Assembly (NCBI RefSeq): GCF_020178975.1
Contig: NZ_JAHXBU010000088.1
Span: 186,001 to 250,000, forward strand
Direction of reading: 5' to 3'
Length of the DNA: 64,000 nucleotides
From: Cesiribacter sp. SM1
GTDB taxonomy: Bacteria > Bacteroidota > Bacteroidia > Cytophagales > Cyclobacteriaceae
The position numbers and the translations under genes are program-made. Position 1 is the first letter of the stretch, and every line of letters starts with the position of its first letter. Shown one piece after another: positions 50,623-60,125 of this stretch. A model generated the notes under the pieces. It was not told the DNA's origin. It did no database searches and was given only the letters and a program-made list of their open reading frames with translations.

Positions 50623-50867
50623 TTAGGAATTTGGATGAATAAATGGATATAACTTTCCTCATTCTAAATTCTCTGTTATGTTGCTCCAGTAGCTTTTTCA
50701 GTCAGGGATTTGTCAAATGGTATCCTGCTGACTTGAAAAGTGAGGCAGTTAACCATTCCTAATTTACCACAGGGGGGAGTGAGGGACTTAATAGTAGGGT
50801 TTCAGCCATAAAAAAAAGGTAGCAAAGCAAAGCCTCACTACCTTCTGTTAATTATATATCCTAAGGG

Positions 50868-52580
50868 TTACCAGCTGCGGCTTTTAGAGCCTTTGCTGCC
50901 TTTAGATCTCTTTTTATCACGATCGCCGCCCCAGCCAGAGGTAGAGCTTTTACTTTTAGCTCTTTTTTCTTTGGGTGCTGCTGTGAAAAGCGGATTCTGA
51001 CGTCCATACTTCGTAGTGAAAACATGAAGTATTTTTTCAGCTTCGGCCTCACCCAGATTGATGTAAGCATGAGAATCGAACATCTCGATTTTGCCTAAAC
51101 GAGCAGGGCGTATACCTGTTTCCTGCTGAATGTAATTCAACAGATCGGTTTTGCTCATATCGTCGCGGCGTCCCATGGCTACAAACAAACGAGTCTGGTT
51201 GCTGTCTTCAGAACGATCTCTTCTGTCGCTTCTCTCACCTCTTTCAGAAGAATCTCTTCTTCTGTCCTGTATGGGCTGGATCTCCGGCATATTGGTAATG
51301 TCCGGACCGGCCGCATGCTTCAGCAGAGCTGCAACAGTTTCTTCTGGAGAGTACTGGCTAAGCAATTCAGCAGCAAGGGCATTGAAATCCCTGGTGCCGC
51401 CACTGGCGATCACGCCGCTAACCTGCACCTTCAAGCCATCAAGCCTGCGTTGCAGTACTTCCTGGTTTGTAGGTATTTTACCCAACCTGATGTCGGCTTT
51501 TGCTGCATGGCGAACATTGCCCAGCAGGCGTCTTTCAGAAGGACTCACCAGGCTGATGGCAGTACCCTGCTTACCGGCACGGCCTGTACGGCCAATGCGG
51601 TGCACATAGCTCTCCGCCTCATAAGGCAGGTGGTAGTTAACCACATGGCTTAGGTCAGTTACGTCTATACCACGTGCGGCTACGTCTGTAGCTACCAGGA
51701 TCTGTGTTTTACGATCACGGAACTTCTGCAGAATTTTCTCCCTTTGCGCCTGGGCTACATCGCCATGCAGGGCTTCAGAAGGATAACCGCGGGCTTCCAG
51801 CTGCTGAGCAAGCTCGGCAGTTTCGGCTTTGGTACGGCAGAAGATCACGCCGTAGAAGTTGTCCTCTACATCGATCAGACGAGCAAGTGCGTTAAACTTT
51901 TGGTCGGCACGAACCTCGTAATACACCTGATCAATCAGGGCGGTGGTTACATCCTCACGTTTAGCTACCAGGTTCTGGTAGTTACCCATGTAGGTTTTGG
52001 CCAGCTGCAGAATGCGCTGTGGCATGGTAGCCGAGAACAGCAGCATACGGCGAGCCGGATTTACGCTTTGCAGGATACGCTCAACATCTTCGGCAAAGCC
52101 CATGTTCAGCATTTCATCTGCTTCGTCGAGCACTACATATTTAACCCCTTGTAGGTCTAATACGCCGCGCTCCAGCATATCTATTACACGACCAGGAGTA
52201 CCCACTACAATGTCGGCACCCTTTTTAAGTTGCTTTATTTGTAGGCTAATGCTTTGTCCACCATAAACAGTTACGATAGACAATTTCTTTTTGCCCTTTA
52301 AACTTTCAATCTCGCTTGCAACCTGCATACAAAGTTCGCGGGTTGGCGTAAGAATAATAGCTTGTATAAATCCAGCTCTTTCCTCTGCTCTATCAAGCAC
52401 GGGTATACCAAAAGCAGCAGTTTTGCCGGTTCCGGTTTGTGCCTGGGCCACCAGGTCGGTGTCGCCATTCAGCAGTAGAGGGATTGTTAGGGCCTGGATT
52501 GGTGTGGGTGTGTCAAAACCTTTCTGCTCCAAAGCCGCCAGTACGGTTTCGGAGACACCCAATGAACGAAATTCTTCCAA
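50868..52580 (-). CDS. DEAD-box ATP-dependent RNA helicase, DeaD/CsdA type
   Basis: A 570-residue helicase with the Q motif, AQTGTGKT (46-53), PTRELC, VLDEADEMLNMGF, SATMPQRI, and HRIGRTGRAGKQG. A DbpA-like RNA-binding domain follows (TRLFVAMGRRDDMSKTDLLN, about 460-535), then a basic, Lys/Ser/Gly-rich tail of about 30 residues. This is the cold-shock/ribosome-assembly group. A stretch of alternating basic and acidic residues (DRRRDSSERGERSDRRDRSE) links the core to the RNA-binding domain. Confidence 0.92.
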   Translation of the reverse strand: MEEFRSLGVSETVLAALEQKGFDTPTPIQALTIPLLLNGDTDLVAQAQTGTGKTAAFGIPVLDRAEERAGFIQAIILTPTRELCMQVASEIESLKGKKKLSIVTVYGGQSISLQIKQLKKGADIVVGTPGRVIDMLERGVLDLQGVKYVVLDEADEMLNMGFAEDVERILQSVNPARRMLLFSATMPQRILQLAKTYMGNYQNLVAKREDVTTALIDQVYYEVRADQKFNALARLIDVEDNFYGVIFCRTKAETAELAQQLEARGYPSEALHGDVAQAQREKILQKFRDRKTQILVATDVAARGIDVTDLSHVVNYHLPYEAESYVHRIGRTGRAGKQGTAISLVSPSERRLLGNVRHAAKADIRLGKIPTNQEVLQRRLDGLKVQVSGVIASGGTRDFNALAAELLSQYSPEETVAALLKHAAGPDITNMPEIQPIQDRRRDSSERGERSDRRDRSEDSNQTRLFVAMGRRDDMSKTDLLNYIQQETGIRPARLGKIEMFDSHAYINLGEAEAEKILHVFTTKYGRQNPLFTAAPKEKRAKSKSSTSGWGGDRDKKRSKGSKGSKSRSW

Positions 52581-52599
52581 TTAATGATTTTTGAAGCTG

Positions 52600-52607
52600 C
52601 AAAGCTA
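52600..52607 (-). promoter_or_regulatory. -7 promoter element of the DEAD-box gene
   Basis: On the minus strand this reads TAGCTTTG, a perfect TAnnTTTG match, 20 bases ahead of the start codon. Confidence 0.6.
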
Positions 52608-52932
52608 CAATAATTTTTCAGCTTTGCGGCATGTTACTAATAATTCTCAAATTGAGGCAATTAGCGATAACGGGAATGAGCGGTCGCTTTTCTGTGGGGG
52701 GAAGTGAGAAAAACGAAATACGTAATGCGGCCGAAGCCCCTGTACAATACGTACTTATGAAATCTAATTCAGCAGATCGCGCTGCCTGGCAGCTTAATTA
52801 CTGCCTTTCAGAATGTATAACCTAAGGCAGGTATCCTTAAGTTCCACATTAGTGAAAACTTTATATAAATCTTTTGTGTTTAATTTAATTAAATATTTAT
52901 TGAACAAACTAGTGTGATCTTCGTACCTTCTT
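52608..52932. other. Intergenic region without supported genes
   Basis: Holds one short open frame (52631-52825) that lacks support; otherwise AT-rich upstream DNA of the small conserved gene. Confidence 0.4.
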
Positions 52933-52988
52933 AAACAGGAAACAGGAAACAGGAAACAGGAAACAGGAAACAGGAAACAGGAAACAGG
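52933..52988. repeat. Eight perfect tandem copies of a 7-bp unit (AAACAGG)
   Basis: The unit aaacagg is repeated eight times without a mismatch over 56 bases, and the flanking aag starts a broken ninth copy. It ends 60 bases ahead of the start of the small conserved gene, within its leader or promoter region. The array has no spacers, so it is not CRISPR. Confidence 0.95.
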
Positions 52989-53047
52989 AAGAGTTTATGC
53001 TGCTTCGCTTCCTGACTTAACATCTATCACAGCTAAAACCACAGACA

Positions 53048-53224
53048 ATGTTCGGACTTTTTAAATCTAAAACAGAGGAGCAAAAGCTCCGTGAGCGCTA
53101 TGAGAAGCTGATGGCTGAATCTTATACACTCTCACATACTAACCGCAAGGCCAGCGACCAGAAGGTTGCAGAAGCAGACAGTGTGATGAAACAGCTGGAA
53201 TTGCTGAAGCAAAAGCAAAACTAA
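53048..53224 (+). CDS. Small Lacal_2735-type protein
   Basis: A 58-residue protein, too short for standard ORF calling: MFGLFKSKTEEQKLRERYEK followed by LMAESYTLSHTNRKASDQ and an acidic/basic helix. I recognise it as a member of the Lacal_2735 family, short helical proteins conserved in Bacteroidota; the SHTNRKASDQK motif is the family core. Function unknown. Preceded by a 7-bp tandem repeat that could tune its expression. Confidence 0.82.
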   Translation: MFGLFKSKTEEQKLRERYEKLMAESYTLSHTNRKASDQKVAEADSVMKQLELLKQKQN

Positions 53225-53281
53225 GTACAAAGCCTCATTTGTATAAGGCACCCCCTGCCTTTATACTCTCCCGGATGTTGC

Positions 53282-54871
53282 CTATTTGTCATTTAGCAAT
53301 AAGCCGAACTGCAGGCCAAAGATAAGTGGCTTTTCATCAAAATGAGGGCTTATGCTCTCGTTGTTGTTAAGCTGAAACTGTACAGCCGGGCCCACACTAA
53401 GGGATGTTTTTCCATCGAGCTTTGCTTTAACTGAATAGCCAAGGCTTAAGAAGGTGTTAATGCGCTGCTCTGCATTGTAGTGCAGCATGGCTTCTATATC
53501 CAGAAAACTGTTTACAAACCTTGTTGGCAGTTTATAGCTTAAGCCAGTGGAAAGGCCTACGTTATGATAAGACTTTTCAATTGTCTGGCTCTGCTCAAAA
53601 TGTGTTGGTGAGTAACTTAATGCATTGGCATCGGCGTACAAACGCTGGTAAGCATCGGGTCTGGCGTTATGATAGGTGTAAGAAAGGCGCTGTTGCTGGT
53701 ACCAGTAGTAGGCACCCGATTTCCAGTTCAGGCTTTTTAAGAGTGGGTAAGAAACGCCCGCCGCTAATTGCCCACCCATTCTGGAGCCCGAAACTGCAGG
53801 TTCAGATGCCAGCGATGTGATAATGATGCCATCGGTTTTGCTGGGTTCTACCTGGCTGTAGGAGAGGGTTGGCTGTGCTTTTACCCACATGGTAGCCATA
53901 GACCGCTGCTTTTCACGTTTTTCCTTTTTAAAAACAGGTGGTACCGCTTTTGCTACTTGAACTTCAGGGGCCTCTATGTTGTAGCGCAGAGGTGCTTCAC
54001 CAGGTACAATTGCAATAAGTGTATGCTGTTTTTCCTCTTCTGTTAAGTTTACAGGCGGAACTGTGGTCTCACTTTTTATTGCTGCTTCAGTGAGCTGCTC
54101 AGTTTCACTAAGCAGCTTGTTATCACGGAAAGCTTTAGTTCCGTTCAGCGCTGCAACATCAGTGCGAACAGCAGATTCAGCCGGTTTTCCCTGTTTAAAT
54201 TCAGCTGCAGCCACAGAAGGTTCCGCTTCAGCAGTCTCAGTTGTAACATGATTATCTTGGTGCTGTGCAACTGCAGTGCCATCTGCATCGATTGTAGCGC
54301 CAGGAGCAGTTTGCAATGCGTACTCACTTGTAGTACTGGTGCTGTTTTCCTCAGCAGTGGCTGGCATATTGCTGCCTGATTCGGCATTAGCTGCTTTTTT
54401 ACTGCTCTTAGCGACTGATACTTCTTGCTGCTGTGCCCCATTGGCAGTGGCGGGGTTTTCGCCCACCTTAGCCAGTGTTGCAGATGATGCCGGGCTGGCA
54501 GGCGAAGTGGGCCCCTGCTCTTCAGTTGAAAGTTTGTGCCCCAAACCTGCTACTGAACCGGAAGAAGCACTTTCATCAGATTCAATTGATGGGTTTTCTG
54601 ATGCAGCTGCTGTTTCATGCTCACGCGCTATTGTGGTGTTACCTGCCAGTGTAGGTGAACCGGCTGTTAAGTCTCCGTTGGTGTGCCACATCCAGAATCC
54701 TGCAGGAGCTAAAAGCAGGGCAATGGCTGCCGCAATCCATAACCAGGGCCAGCGGGGTTTATCCTCCAGTTCTGCCTCTATGCGGTCCCAGGCATCGAAA
54801 GCCGGTGTGCCCTGCAGGTTTTGCAGCCGCTCGCCCAGTTTTTCCTCCCAGGGGTTAAATTGCTTTTTCAT
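53282..54871 (-). CDS. Putative anti-sigma-like envelope protein with C-terminal barrel domain
   Basis: A 529-residue protein with unusual order: a cytosolic N-terminus (MKKQFNPWEEKLGERLQNLQ), one membrane span (about 41-62), a long low-complexity Ser/Ala/Glu/Thr linker (about 65-310), and a C-terminal part of about 200 residues with barrel-like strands (LSYSQVEPS, GVSYPLLKSLNWKSGAYYWY, LSVGPAVQFQLNN, LIFGLQFGLLL). The start overlaps the ECF sigma gene by 17 bases, so the N-terminus is probably the sigma-binding part. Anti-sigma role is inference from gene order; no known anti-sigma motif is seen. Confidence 0.7.
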   Translation of the reverse strand: MKKQFNPWEEKLGERLQNLQGTPAFDAWDRIEAELEDKPRWPWLWIAAAIALLLAPAGFWMWHTNGDLTAGSPTLAGNTTIAREHETAAASENPSIESDESASSGSVAGLGHKLSTEEQGPTSPASPASSATLAKVGENPATANGAQQQEVSVAKSSKKAANAESGSNMPATAEENSTSTTSEYALQTAPGATIDADGTAVAQHQDNHVTTETAEAEPSVAAAEFKQGKPAESAVRTDVAALNGTKAFRDNKLLSETEQLTEAAIKSETTVPPVNLTEEEKQHTLIAIVPGEAPLRYNIEAPEVQVAKAVPPVFKKEKREKQRSMATMWVKAQPTLSYSQVEPSKTDGIIITSLASEPAVSGSRMGGQLAAGVSYPLLKSLNWKSGAYYWYQQQRLSYTYHNARPDAYQRLYADANALSYSPTHFEQSQTIEKSYHNVGLSTGLSYKLPTRFVNSFLDIEAMLHYNAEQRINTFLSLGYSVKAKLDGKTSLSVGPAVQFQLNNNESISPHFDEKPLIFGLQFGLLLNDK

Positions 54872-55406
54872 ACTTGGTCACTCCCATTTCTAACAATCTT
54901 TTCTGAAGTAGTTGTTTTGCAGCATGTAACTGCGATTTTGAGGTACCCACCGTTATGCCCAGCATTTCTGCTATTTCCGGGTGGGTATGCCCATCTACCA
55001 CATACAGGTTAAATACCAGTCGGTAGCCTTCGGGCAGCAATTGAATCAGCTCAGTGAGTGCACTGTCATTTAAACTATCTATAATTTTATTATAGGTATC
55101 ATCTTCAACATGAACATCCTGCACATTTACATGGGCCATCATCTTGGCAGAGGCCTTATAATGGTTTATGGCATGGTTGATCATGATGCGGCACATCCAG
55201 CCTTCAAGGGCTTCAGGAACCTTAAGAGTGCTGATGTTCTTGAAAATTTTCACAAAACCTTCATGAAAAATATCCTCTGCATCTGCAGTTGAGCGGGCAT
55301 AACGCAGGCACACCCCCATAAGCTTATGGTGGTACCTTTCGTAAAAAGTACGTTGTGCCCTTCTGTCGCCTTTTTTACAGCCCTCCAGAAGCTCCTGGAT
55401 ACTCAT
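54855..55406 (-). CDS. ECF-type RNA polymerase sigma factor
   Basis: A 183-residue sigma-70 family protein. Region 2 spans about residues 20-90 (YHHKLMGVCLRYARSTADAEDIFHEGFVKIFKN), region 4 about 120-175 (LIQLLPEGYRLVFNLYVVDG, HPEIAEMLGITVGTSKSQLH). It sits 5' of and overlaps the membrane-anchored barrel protein, its likely regulator. A TAnnTTTG-type element lies upstream. Confidence 0.92.
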   Translation of the reverse strand: MSIQELLEGCKKGDRRAQRTFYERYHHKLMGVCLRYARSTADAEDIFHEGFVKIFKNISTLKVPEALEGWMCRIMINHAINHYKASAKMMAHVNVQDVHVEDDTYNKIIDSLNDSALTELIQLLPEGYRLVFNLYVVDGHTHPEIAEMLGITVGTSKSQLHAAKQLLQKRLLEMGVTKYEKAI

Positions 55407-55445
55407 GTTGCAGTCTGGTAGTAGAGGATGTGCATCCTTGTTTAT

Positions 55446-56444
55446 TTACAGCAAATTTAAAGAAACACTACTGCCGGAACAGTTACCGGCCGTATTACAT
55501 ATTTCATACCTTAAGGAATCAGCTCCTGTATAACCTTTTCCGGGCTGGTAGTAAATCTTGTTACCTTCAATATATGTATTCCCTTTTTGTGCAGCCCCGG
55601 TGATGGTAAAGGAAGAAAGTTCATCAGCACACAGTTCATCATTTTCCAGTACATCCAGTGCTACATATTCGGCTTCTCCATACTCCTGAATGTAAGCTGC
55701 TATATTGTACTCATCATTTTTTGCAAGCGGGGCGCATGCACCTCCGTCAGGGCTTACCTCCAGTTGCACATAGGCCAGGGTGCAGCGTGTTCCTTTACCC
55801 TCTATGGTCTGGCAAATCTGGTAAATAAAATAATCTGATCCGTTGTAGCCGGCATTTGGGGTATAGGTAAAGGTATTATTAATAACGCTTAAGTTACCCC
55901 TGGATGGTATTGCAGAAACAGATGCCAGTACAGCAGCATCTGTGCAGATCCTGTCGTTGCTTAGTACATCCAGAAGGTTATGCTCTGAATCTGTTTTTAT
56001 GGCTATACTATCACTGATGGCACCGGCATCGCAGGGAAAAGCAGCCCTATCTGATGAAATGTGGATTCTGGCCAGGTAGTTTGCTATTGACTGGTCTTCA
56101 TGCACAATTCTGAAGCCTATATAATCTGTAGCCTGTGTGATTGTATTAAAAGACTCATAAATAACATAGCCACGCGGATCTAGTGAAATATTTCCATACT
56201 GGGGTTGCTGGCTGATCTGAAAAGTTGAGGGCCTGCCATTGCTGTTGGCTGGTGTTGCAGCCACGATCCATTCCTGTATATTAATTACAGTAGCGCCGCC
56301 GGGAAAAGTATAGACCTCGAAATTTCCCACATCTGTTCTTTCATTTAAATTTGCAGGGGCAACATCTTCAGCCAGGCTATCACAGCTGGTACTTAGTGCA
56401 AGTATGGCTGCAAGGCAGAGTAGAAGATTAGGAATGGATCTCAT
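55446..56444 (-). CDS. Lipoprotein with Ig/cadherin-like domains
   Basis: The start MRSIPNLLLCLAAILALSTSC gives 332 residues with a lipobox at LSTSCDS; the longer reading adds 12 residues before a normal signal. The mature part repeats the pattern of bacterial Ig-like 'LDVLENDELCADELSSFTIT' / 'LLDVLSNDRICTDAAVLASV' domains, followed by YTPNAGYNGSDYFIYQICQT and YQPGKGYTGADSLRYEICNT, typical of tandem cadherin-like adhesive repeats. Downstream of nothing obvious, but upstream of the sigma factor. Confidence 0.75.
   Translation of the reverse strand: MRSIPNLLLCLAAILALSTSCDSLAEDVAPANLNERTDVGNFEVYTFPGGATVINIQEWIVAATPANSNGRPSTFQISQQPQYGNISLDPRGYVIYESFNTITQATDYIGFRIVHEDQSIANYLARIHISSDRAAFPCDAGAISDSIAIKTDSEHNLLDVLSNDRICTDAAVLASVSAIPSRGNLSVINNTFTYTPNAGYNGSDYFIYQICQTIEGKGTRCTLAYVQLEVSPDGGACAPLAKNDEYNIAAYIQEYGEAEYVALDVLENDELCADELSSFTITGAAQKGNTYIEGNKIYYQPGKGYTGADSLRYEICNTAGNCSGSSVSLNLL
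55452..55459 (-). promoter_or_regulatory. -7 promoter element of the sigma gene
   Basis: On the minus strand this reads TAAATTTG, a perfect TAnnTTTG match, about 46 bases ahead of the sigma start and inside the end of the lipoprotein gene. Confidence 0.45.
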
Positions 56445-56894
56445 CTGGTGGTTTGCGTTTATACCTGTATGACAGCCCACAGCGATAAAGGGTTGGTTGC
56501 TGTTCTAAAGATTTTTTAGAAACTCTTTGGAGTACCACCTGGCTTAATGCTATGGCTGTAGAGCACTAGGCTCCTTCACTTACAGATCATGAGCAGCATA
56601 TCATCTAAGTTTTTGAAAAGCTTCTATAAAGATAAGTAGATGCTGGAAAATTCCTATTCCTTGGAGGCAGAGTCTTTTGATTATCAGCGGCAAAAAGAAC
56701 AAAAGGGCATGCAGAAACACACAGCGTAATGCTGCTGATTTAATAATGACTGTTATTCAGCTACTTCAGCTTAAAAGGTAAATCACAGTCTGTAGAAAAC
56801 AGAAAGTTTAGATCAAGCTTTATTCTTTAGTTTCTTCTCGGATGTAAAGAGAGCAGATATAAAGGCAATGGTATGATATCCCTGTGCCTACTGA
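56445..56894. other. Intergenic region
   Basis: No supported gene, repeat or RNA was found. Confidence 0.5.
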
Positions 56895-58289
56895 TTACTT
56901 ATGGAGCTGAATCTTATATGACATCCGGAAATCAGGAATTTCAACACCTTGATATCCCATGTCTTCCAGATCTGCCTTGAATTTCTTCATCACCGATTCT
57001 TCGCCATGTACGAGGAAGATCTTTTGCAACTGCTCCTTGTCCTGACAATGTAAAAACTTTACCAGGTCAGAGAAATCTGCATGGGCACTGTATTCATTCA
57101 TCAGGATAACATCTGCCTTAACCTCCATTTCCTCATCGAAGATGTTTACTTTTTTTGCGCCATTCAGCAGGCGGCCCCCCAGGGTAGAGGGTTCGCAGTA
57201 GCCTGTTACCAGTATTGTATTGCGTGGGTCGGAGATATTCTTTTTAAGGTGGTGGCGTATACGGCCGGCTTCCATCATGCCAGAGGAGGATATGATTACG
57301 CAGGGTGCATCCAGGGCATTCAGAATCTTAGAATCTTCCTGTTCGGTAATGAAATGCAGGCGTTCAAAGCCAAAGGGATCGGGGTCTGTTTTGATAAACT
57401 CAAGCATTTCCTTATTGAAGTATTCTGAGTAACTGCGGGTTATGTCTGTTGCGTATACCGATAGCGGACTGTCAACAAACACATTGACACCTTCAGGTAA
57501 GCGACCGTCTTCTGCCAGAATATTCAGAGAATAAACTAACTCCTGGGTTCGGCCAATACTAAAGGCGGGAATCAGCAATTTGCCACCCTTTTCAATGCAG
57601 GTCTCCTGCACTATATCTCTTAGCCGCTCTTCTGTTTTTTCCAGCGGTGCGTGAAACTTGCTGCCGTAAGTAGATTCACAAATGATTACATCGGCCTGCG
57701 GAAACTCCTGCGGAGCCCGTAGAATGCGGTTTTCATAGCGGCCAACATCTCCTGTAAAGCAAAGCCTGATGGTTTCATTTTCTTCCCTGATGGTAAGATT
57801 TACTGCTGCACTGCCCAGCATATGCCCGGCATCCGTAAAGAGCAGCTCTATGCTATCATCTATGGTATAGGGCTTATTGTAAGGAACGCTTACAAACCGT
57901 TCCAGGCTTTCTTCAGCATCTTTCTGGGAGTAAAGGGGCTCTTCCTGGCTGCCATTGCTTTTTCTGGCATTGGATTGCTGAATATTGGCCCCATCGATCA
58001 GCAGCAGCTGGCAAAGCTCCTGGGTAGGTGGGGTGCAGTAAATTTTTCCCCGATAGCCCATGCTCACCAGCCGTGGTATAAGTCCGGTGTGATCGGTGTG
58101 GGCATGGGATAACACCAGGTAATCCAGGCTTTCCGGATCAAAACCAAAATCGCGGTTCAGATCATGCACATGGTCTCCACCACCCTGAAACATGCCGCAG
58201 TCCAGCAAAATCCGTTTTCCATTTTCCAGTGTTAGCAGGTGCTTACTGCCAGTTACTGATTTTGCTGCTCCATAAAAAGAGATTTCCAT
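56895..58289 (-). CDS. Beta-CASP metallo-beta-lactamase-fold hydrolase (YSH1/CPSF-like)
   Basis: A 464-residue cytosolic enzyme with the metallo-beta-lactamase motifs SHAHTDHTGLIP (near 61-72), FTDAGHMLGSAAV, and LCFTGDVGRYENRIL, then the beta-CASP region (ESTYGSKFHAPLEKTEERL, LVYSLNIL, SSSGMMEAGRIRHHL, VHGEESVMKKFKADL). This is the YSH1/CPSF-73-like prokaryotic group, likely an RNA nuclease. No partner gene helps narrow the substrate. Confidence 0.9.
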   Translation of the reverse strand: MEISFYGAAKSVTGSKHLLTLENGKRILLDCGMFQGGGDHVHDLNRDFGFDPESLDYLVLSHAHTDHTGLIPRLVSMGYRGKIYCTPPTQELCQLLLIDGANIQQSNARKSNGSQEEPLYSQKDAEESLERFVSVPYNKPYTIDDSIELLFTDAGHMLGSAAVNLTIREENETIRLCFTGDVGRYENRILRAPQEFPQADVIICESTYGSKFHAPLEKTEERLRDIVQETCIEKGGKLLIPAFSIGRTQELVYSLNILAEDGRLPEGVNVFVDSPLSVYATDITRSYSEYFNKEMLEFIKTDPDPFGFERLHFITEQEDSKILNALDAPCVIISSSGMMEAGRIRHHLKKNISDPRNTILVTGYCEPSTLGGRLLNGAKKVNIFDEEMEVKADVILMNEYSAHADFSDLVKFLHCQDKEQLQKIFLVHGEESVMKKFKADLEDMGYQGVEIPDFRMSYKIQLHK

Positions 58290-58669
58290 ATGTGTTGCTG
58301 TAGATTAAAAAATATTCATTGCCGCTTAAGAAAGCCATTTAGCAGGTAAAGCCCGTGCTACTGCAAAACGGAGCACTGAAAAGTTTGTTCTGCTAAGTGG
58401 GGTTAAGCAGAAATAAATCTTCTGGTGGCATGTTGCCCATCCGGTTAAAAAGGCGCGGTTCAAGTATTTTTTAAGCTTAGCTCATTTGCATAAACAGGCG
58501 AAAACCATATATACTGTAAATGAAAATTTTGTACCTTAATAGGATAAGCCGCTGGTTTTGTGGCTGATGCTTTTGGAGAGGCCTTTAGTTGCCTTCAGTA
58601 AATGTCAGTTCAACTACAGCATATGGGTATTGCCTGAAACTTTGGCGCTGAGCTTAAAAATATAAGAAC
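58290..58669. other. Intergenic region between divergent genes
   Basis: AT-rich, without supported gene or repeat. A near-consensus AAACTTTG lies shortly ahead of the plus-strand gene. Confidence 0.4.
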
Positions 58670-59368
58670 ATGAAGCCCTATTATTTAATGCTATGCTGTG
58701 TGCTTTCGCTTTTTTGCAGTAACCTGTTCGCCCAGGGAGACGACCGGCTAAAAATTAAGTCTGGTGGGGAAGAGGAGGTTGCAGCCAGAGTTTACCGTTA
58801 CCCCGATTTTAAAGAGGGTAAGGTGCATTTCAGGAATGGTGCCTTTGGTAGCAGCCGCATGAATTTTAATTTATTGCTGGGGGAAATGCATTTTATAGAT
58901 AGAAGGCGCGATACTTTAGCCCTTACAGGACTGGATAAGGTTAATTTTATAGCTATAGAGGCAGATACTTTTTACTATGATGCACTCAATGATGAATTTC
59001 TTGAACAGGTTGCCAGTTATGGCAATGCAGTGCTGATGGTAAGCAAGAAATACAAGTATTCATCTACCCATAAAAGTGCCGCTTATGGTCAATATTCTGC
59101 AACCCAGGCCTCAACTTCCTTAAATAACATTCAGGCTGATGGCAGAACTGTTGACCTTTCTCCAGACCAGTATGCGTTGTATGTAAAATCTGTTAAATAC
59201 TTTATGAAGGCCAATGGGGGCGATCTTATACCAGTAACAAAGGGAAACTTTTTAAAGGTGTTCCCAAATCATAAAAACGCTATTCAGAACTTTATCAAAA
59301 CCCATAAAACAGACTTCGATAAAGAGGAAGATCTTAAGCAGCTGCTAAGCTTCAGTAGTGGCTTGTAA
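58670..59368 (+). CDS. Secreted protein of unknown function
   Basis: A 232-residue protein with a clear signal peptide (hydrophobic LMLCCVLSLFCSNLFAQ). The mature part has VARVYRYPDFKEGKVHFRNGAFG, LLGEMHFIDRRRDTLALTGLDKVNFI, a Ser/Thr-rich middle and a helical C-terminus NAIQNFIKTHKTDFDKEED. I recognise no family or catalytic motif. Stands alone. Confidence 0.7.
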   Translation: MKPYYLMLCCVLSLFCSNLFAQGDDRLKIKSGGEEEVAARVYRYPDFKEGKVHFRNGAFGSSRMNFNLLLGEMHFIDRRRDTLALTGLDKVNFIAIEADTFYYDALNDEFLEQVASYGNAVLMVSKKYKYSSTHKSAAYGQYSATQASTSLNNIQADGRTVDLSPDQYALYVKSVKYFMKANGGDLIPVTKGNFLKVFPNHKNAIQNFIKTHKTDFDKEEDLKQLLSFSSGL

Positions 59369-59510
59369 TGGCTAATGGAACGCCTGTTCCTGTAGTACTG
59401 GTACTGCCGGGATATTTGCTGTTGCTTGTAGCACTGCTGTTATCAGCCCCCTCTGATTCAAACAGGTTGTATATCTACTCTTTACAGAAGCTTTCTAAGC
59501 AATTACGATA

Positions 59511-60125
59511 CTAGCGTGTTTTCTTGTGCTGCAGTAGCCAGTCATATATTTCCTGATTGTTGTAGGTGGGGGTCCAGGAGTCGTGAAAAAGATTGGGGTA
59601 AATGGTCACTTTTACATCGCCTCCTGCACGTTTAACTGCATTGACCATCTGATGTGTTTCCTCAACCGGCACAATGTTATCTTTAGCACCATGAAAAGCC
59701 CAGATAGGGAGTGTTTTTAGGCTTTTTGCCTGTGATGGATCGCCCCCGCCACAAACAGGAATGATGGCAGCAAATTTTTCCGGATGCGCTGCGGCCCAGT
59801 GCCAGGTACCGTATCCACCCATGCTCAGACCAGTGAGGTACACCCGCTCCTCATCATAATTAACTTTTTGCTGTACTTCCTCAAGCCATGCGTTGAGACC
59901 GGCTACCGTCCAGTACGAACGGTGGGGGCACTGGGGGTAGGCTGCCACAAAGGGGAAATCTTTTTTATGCTCCAGTACCGATGGCAGTCCCTGAGCCTTA
60001 AGCTTTTTTAAATCATTGCCTCTTTCTCCTGCACCATGTAAAAACAACAGTAAGGGCCATTTTTTGGCCCCATCCTGCTGGTAACTTTCAGGATAATAGA
60101 TATCATATGGATAGGGGTTTTCCAT
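59511..60125 (-). CDS. Alpha/beta-hydrolase esterase (LpqC/dienelactone-hydrolase-like)
   Basis: A 204-residue cytosolic enzyme without signal peptide. The triad is visible: nucleophile Ser in LTGLSMGGYGTW, Asp in FHGAKDNIVPVEE and His in NLFHDSWTP; the oxyanion region is LLLFLHGAGERGND. Carboxylesterase or CE1-like. Substrate unknown. Confidence 0.82.
   Translation of the reverse strand: MENPYPYDIYYPESYQQDGAKKWPLLLFLHGAGERGNDLKKLKAQGLPSVLEHKKDFPFVAAYPQCPHRSYWTVAGLNAWLEEVQQKVNYDEERVYLTGLSMGGYGTWHWAAAHPEKFAAIIPVCGGGDPSQAKSLKTLPIWAFHGAKDNIVPVEETHQMVNAVKRAGGDVKVTIYPNLFHDSWTPTYNNQEIYDWLLQHKKTR

Noticed and set aside
52631-52825. Plus-strand ORF of 64 residues near the DEAD-box gene
   Set aside because: No family resemblance, no promoter evidence, and it covers the DEAD-box promoter region on the opposite strand.
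52933-52988. CRISPR array
   Set aside because: The 7-bp units are contiguous with no spacers and no cas genes nearby.
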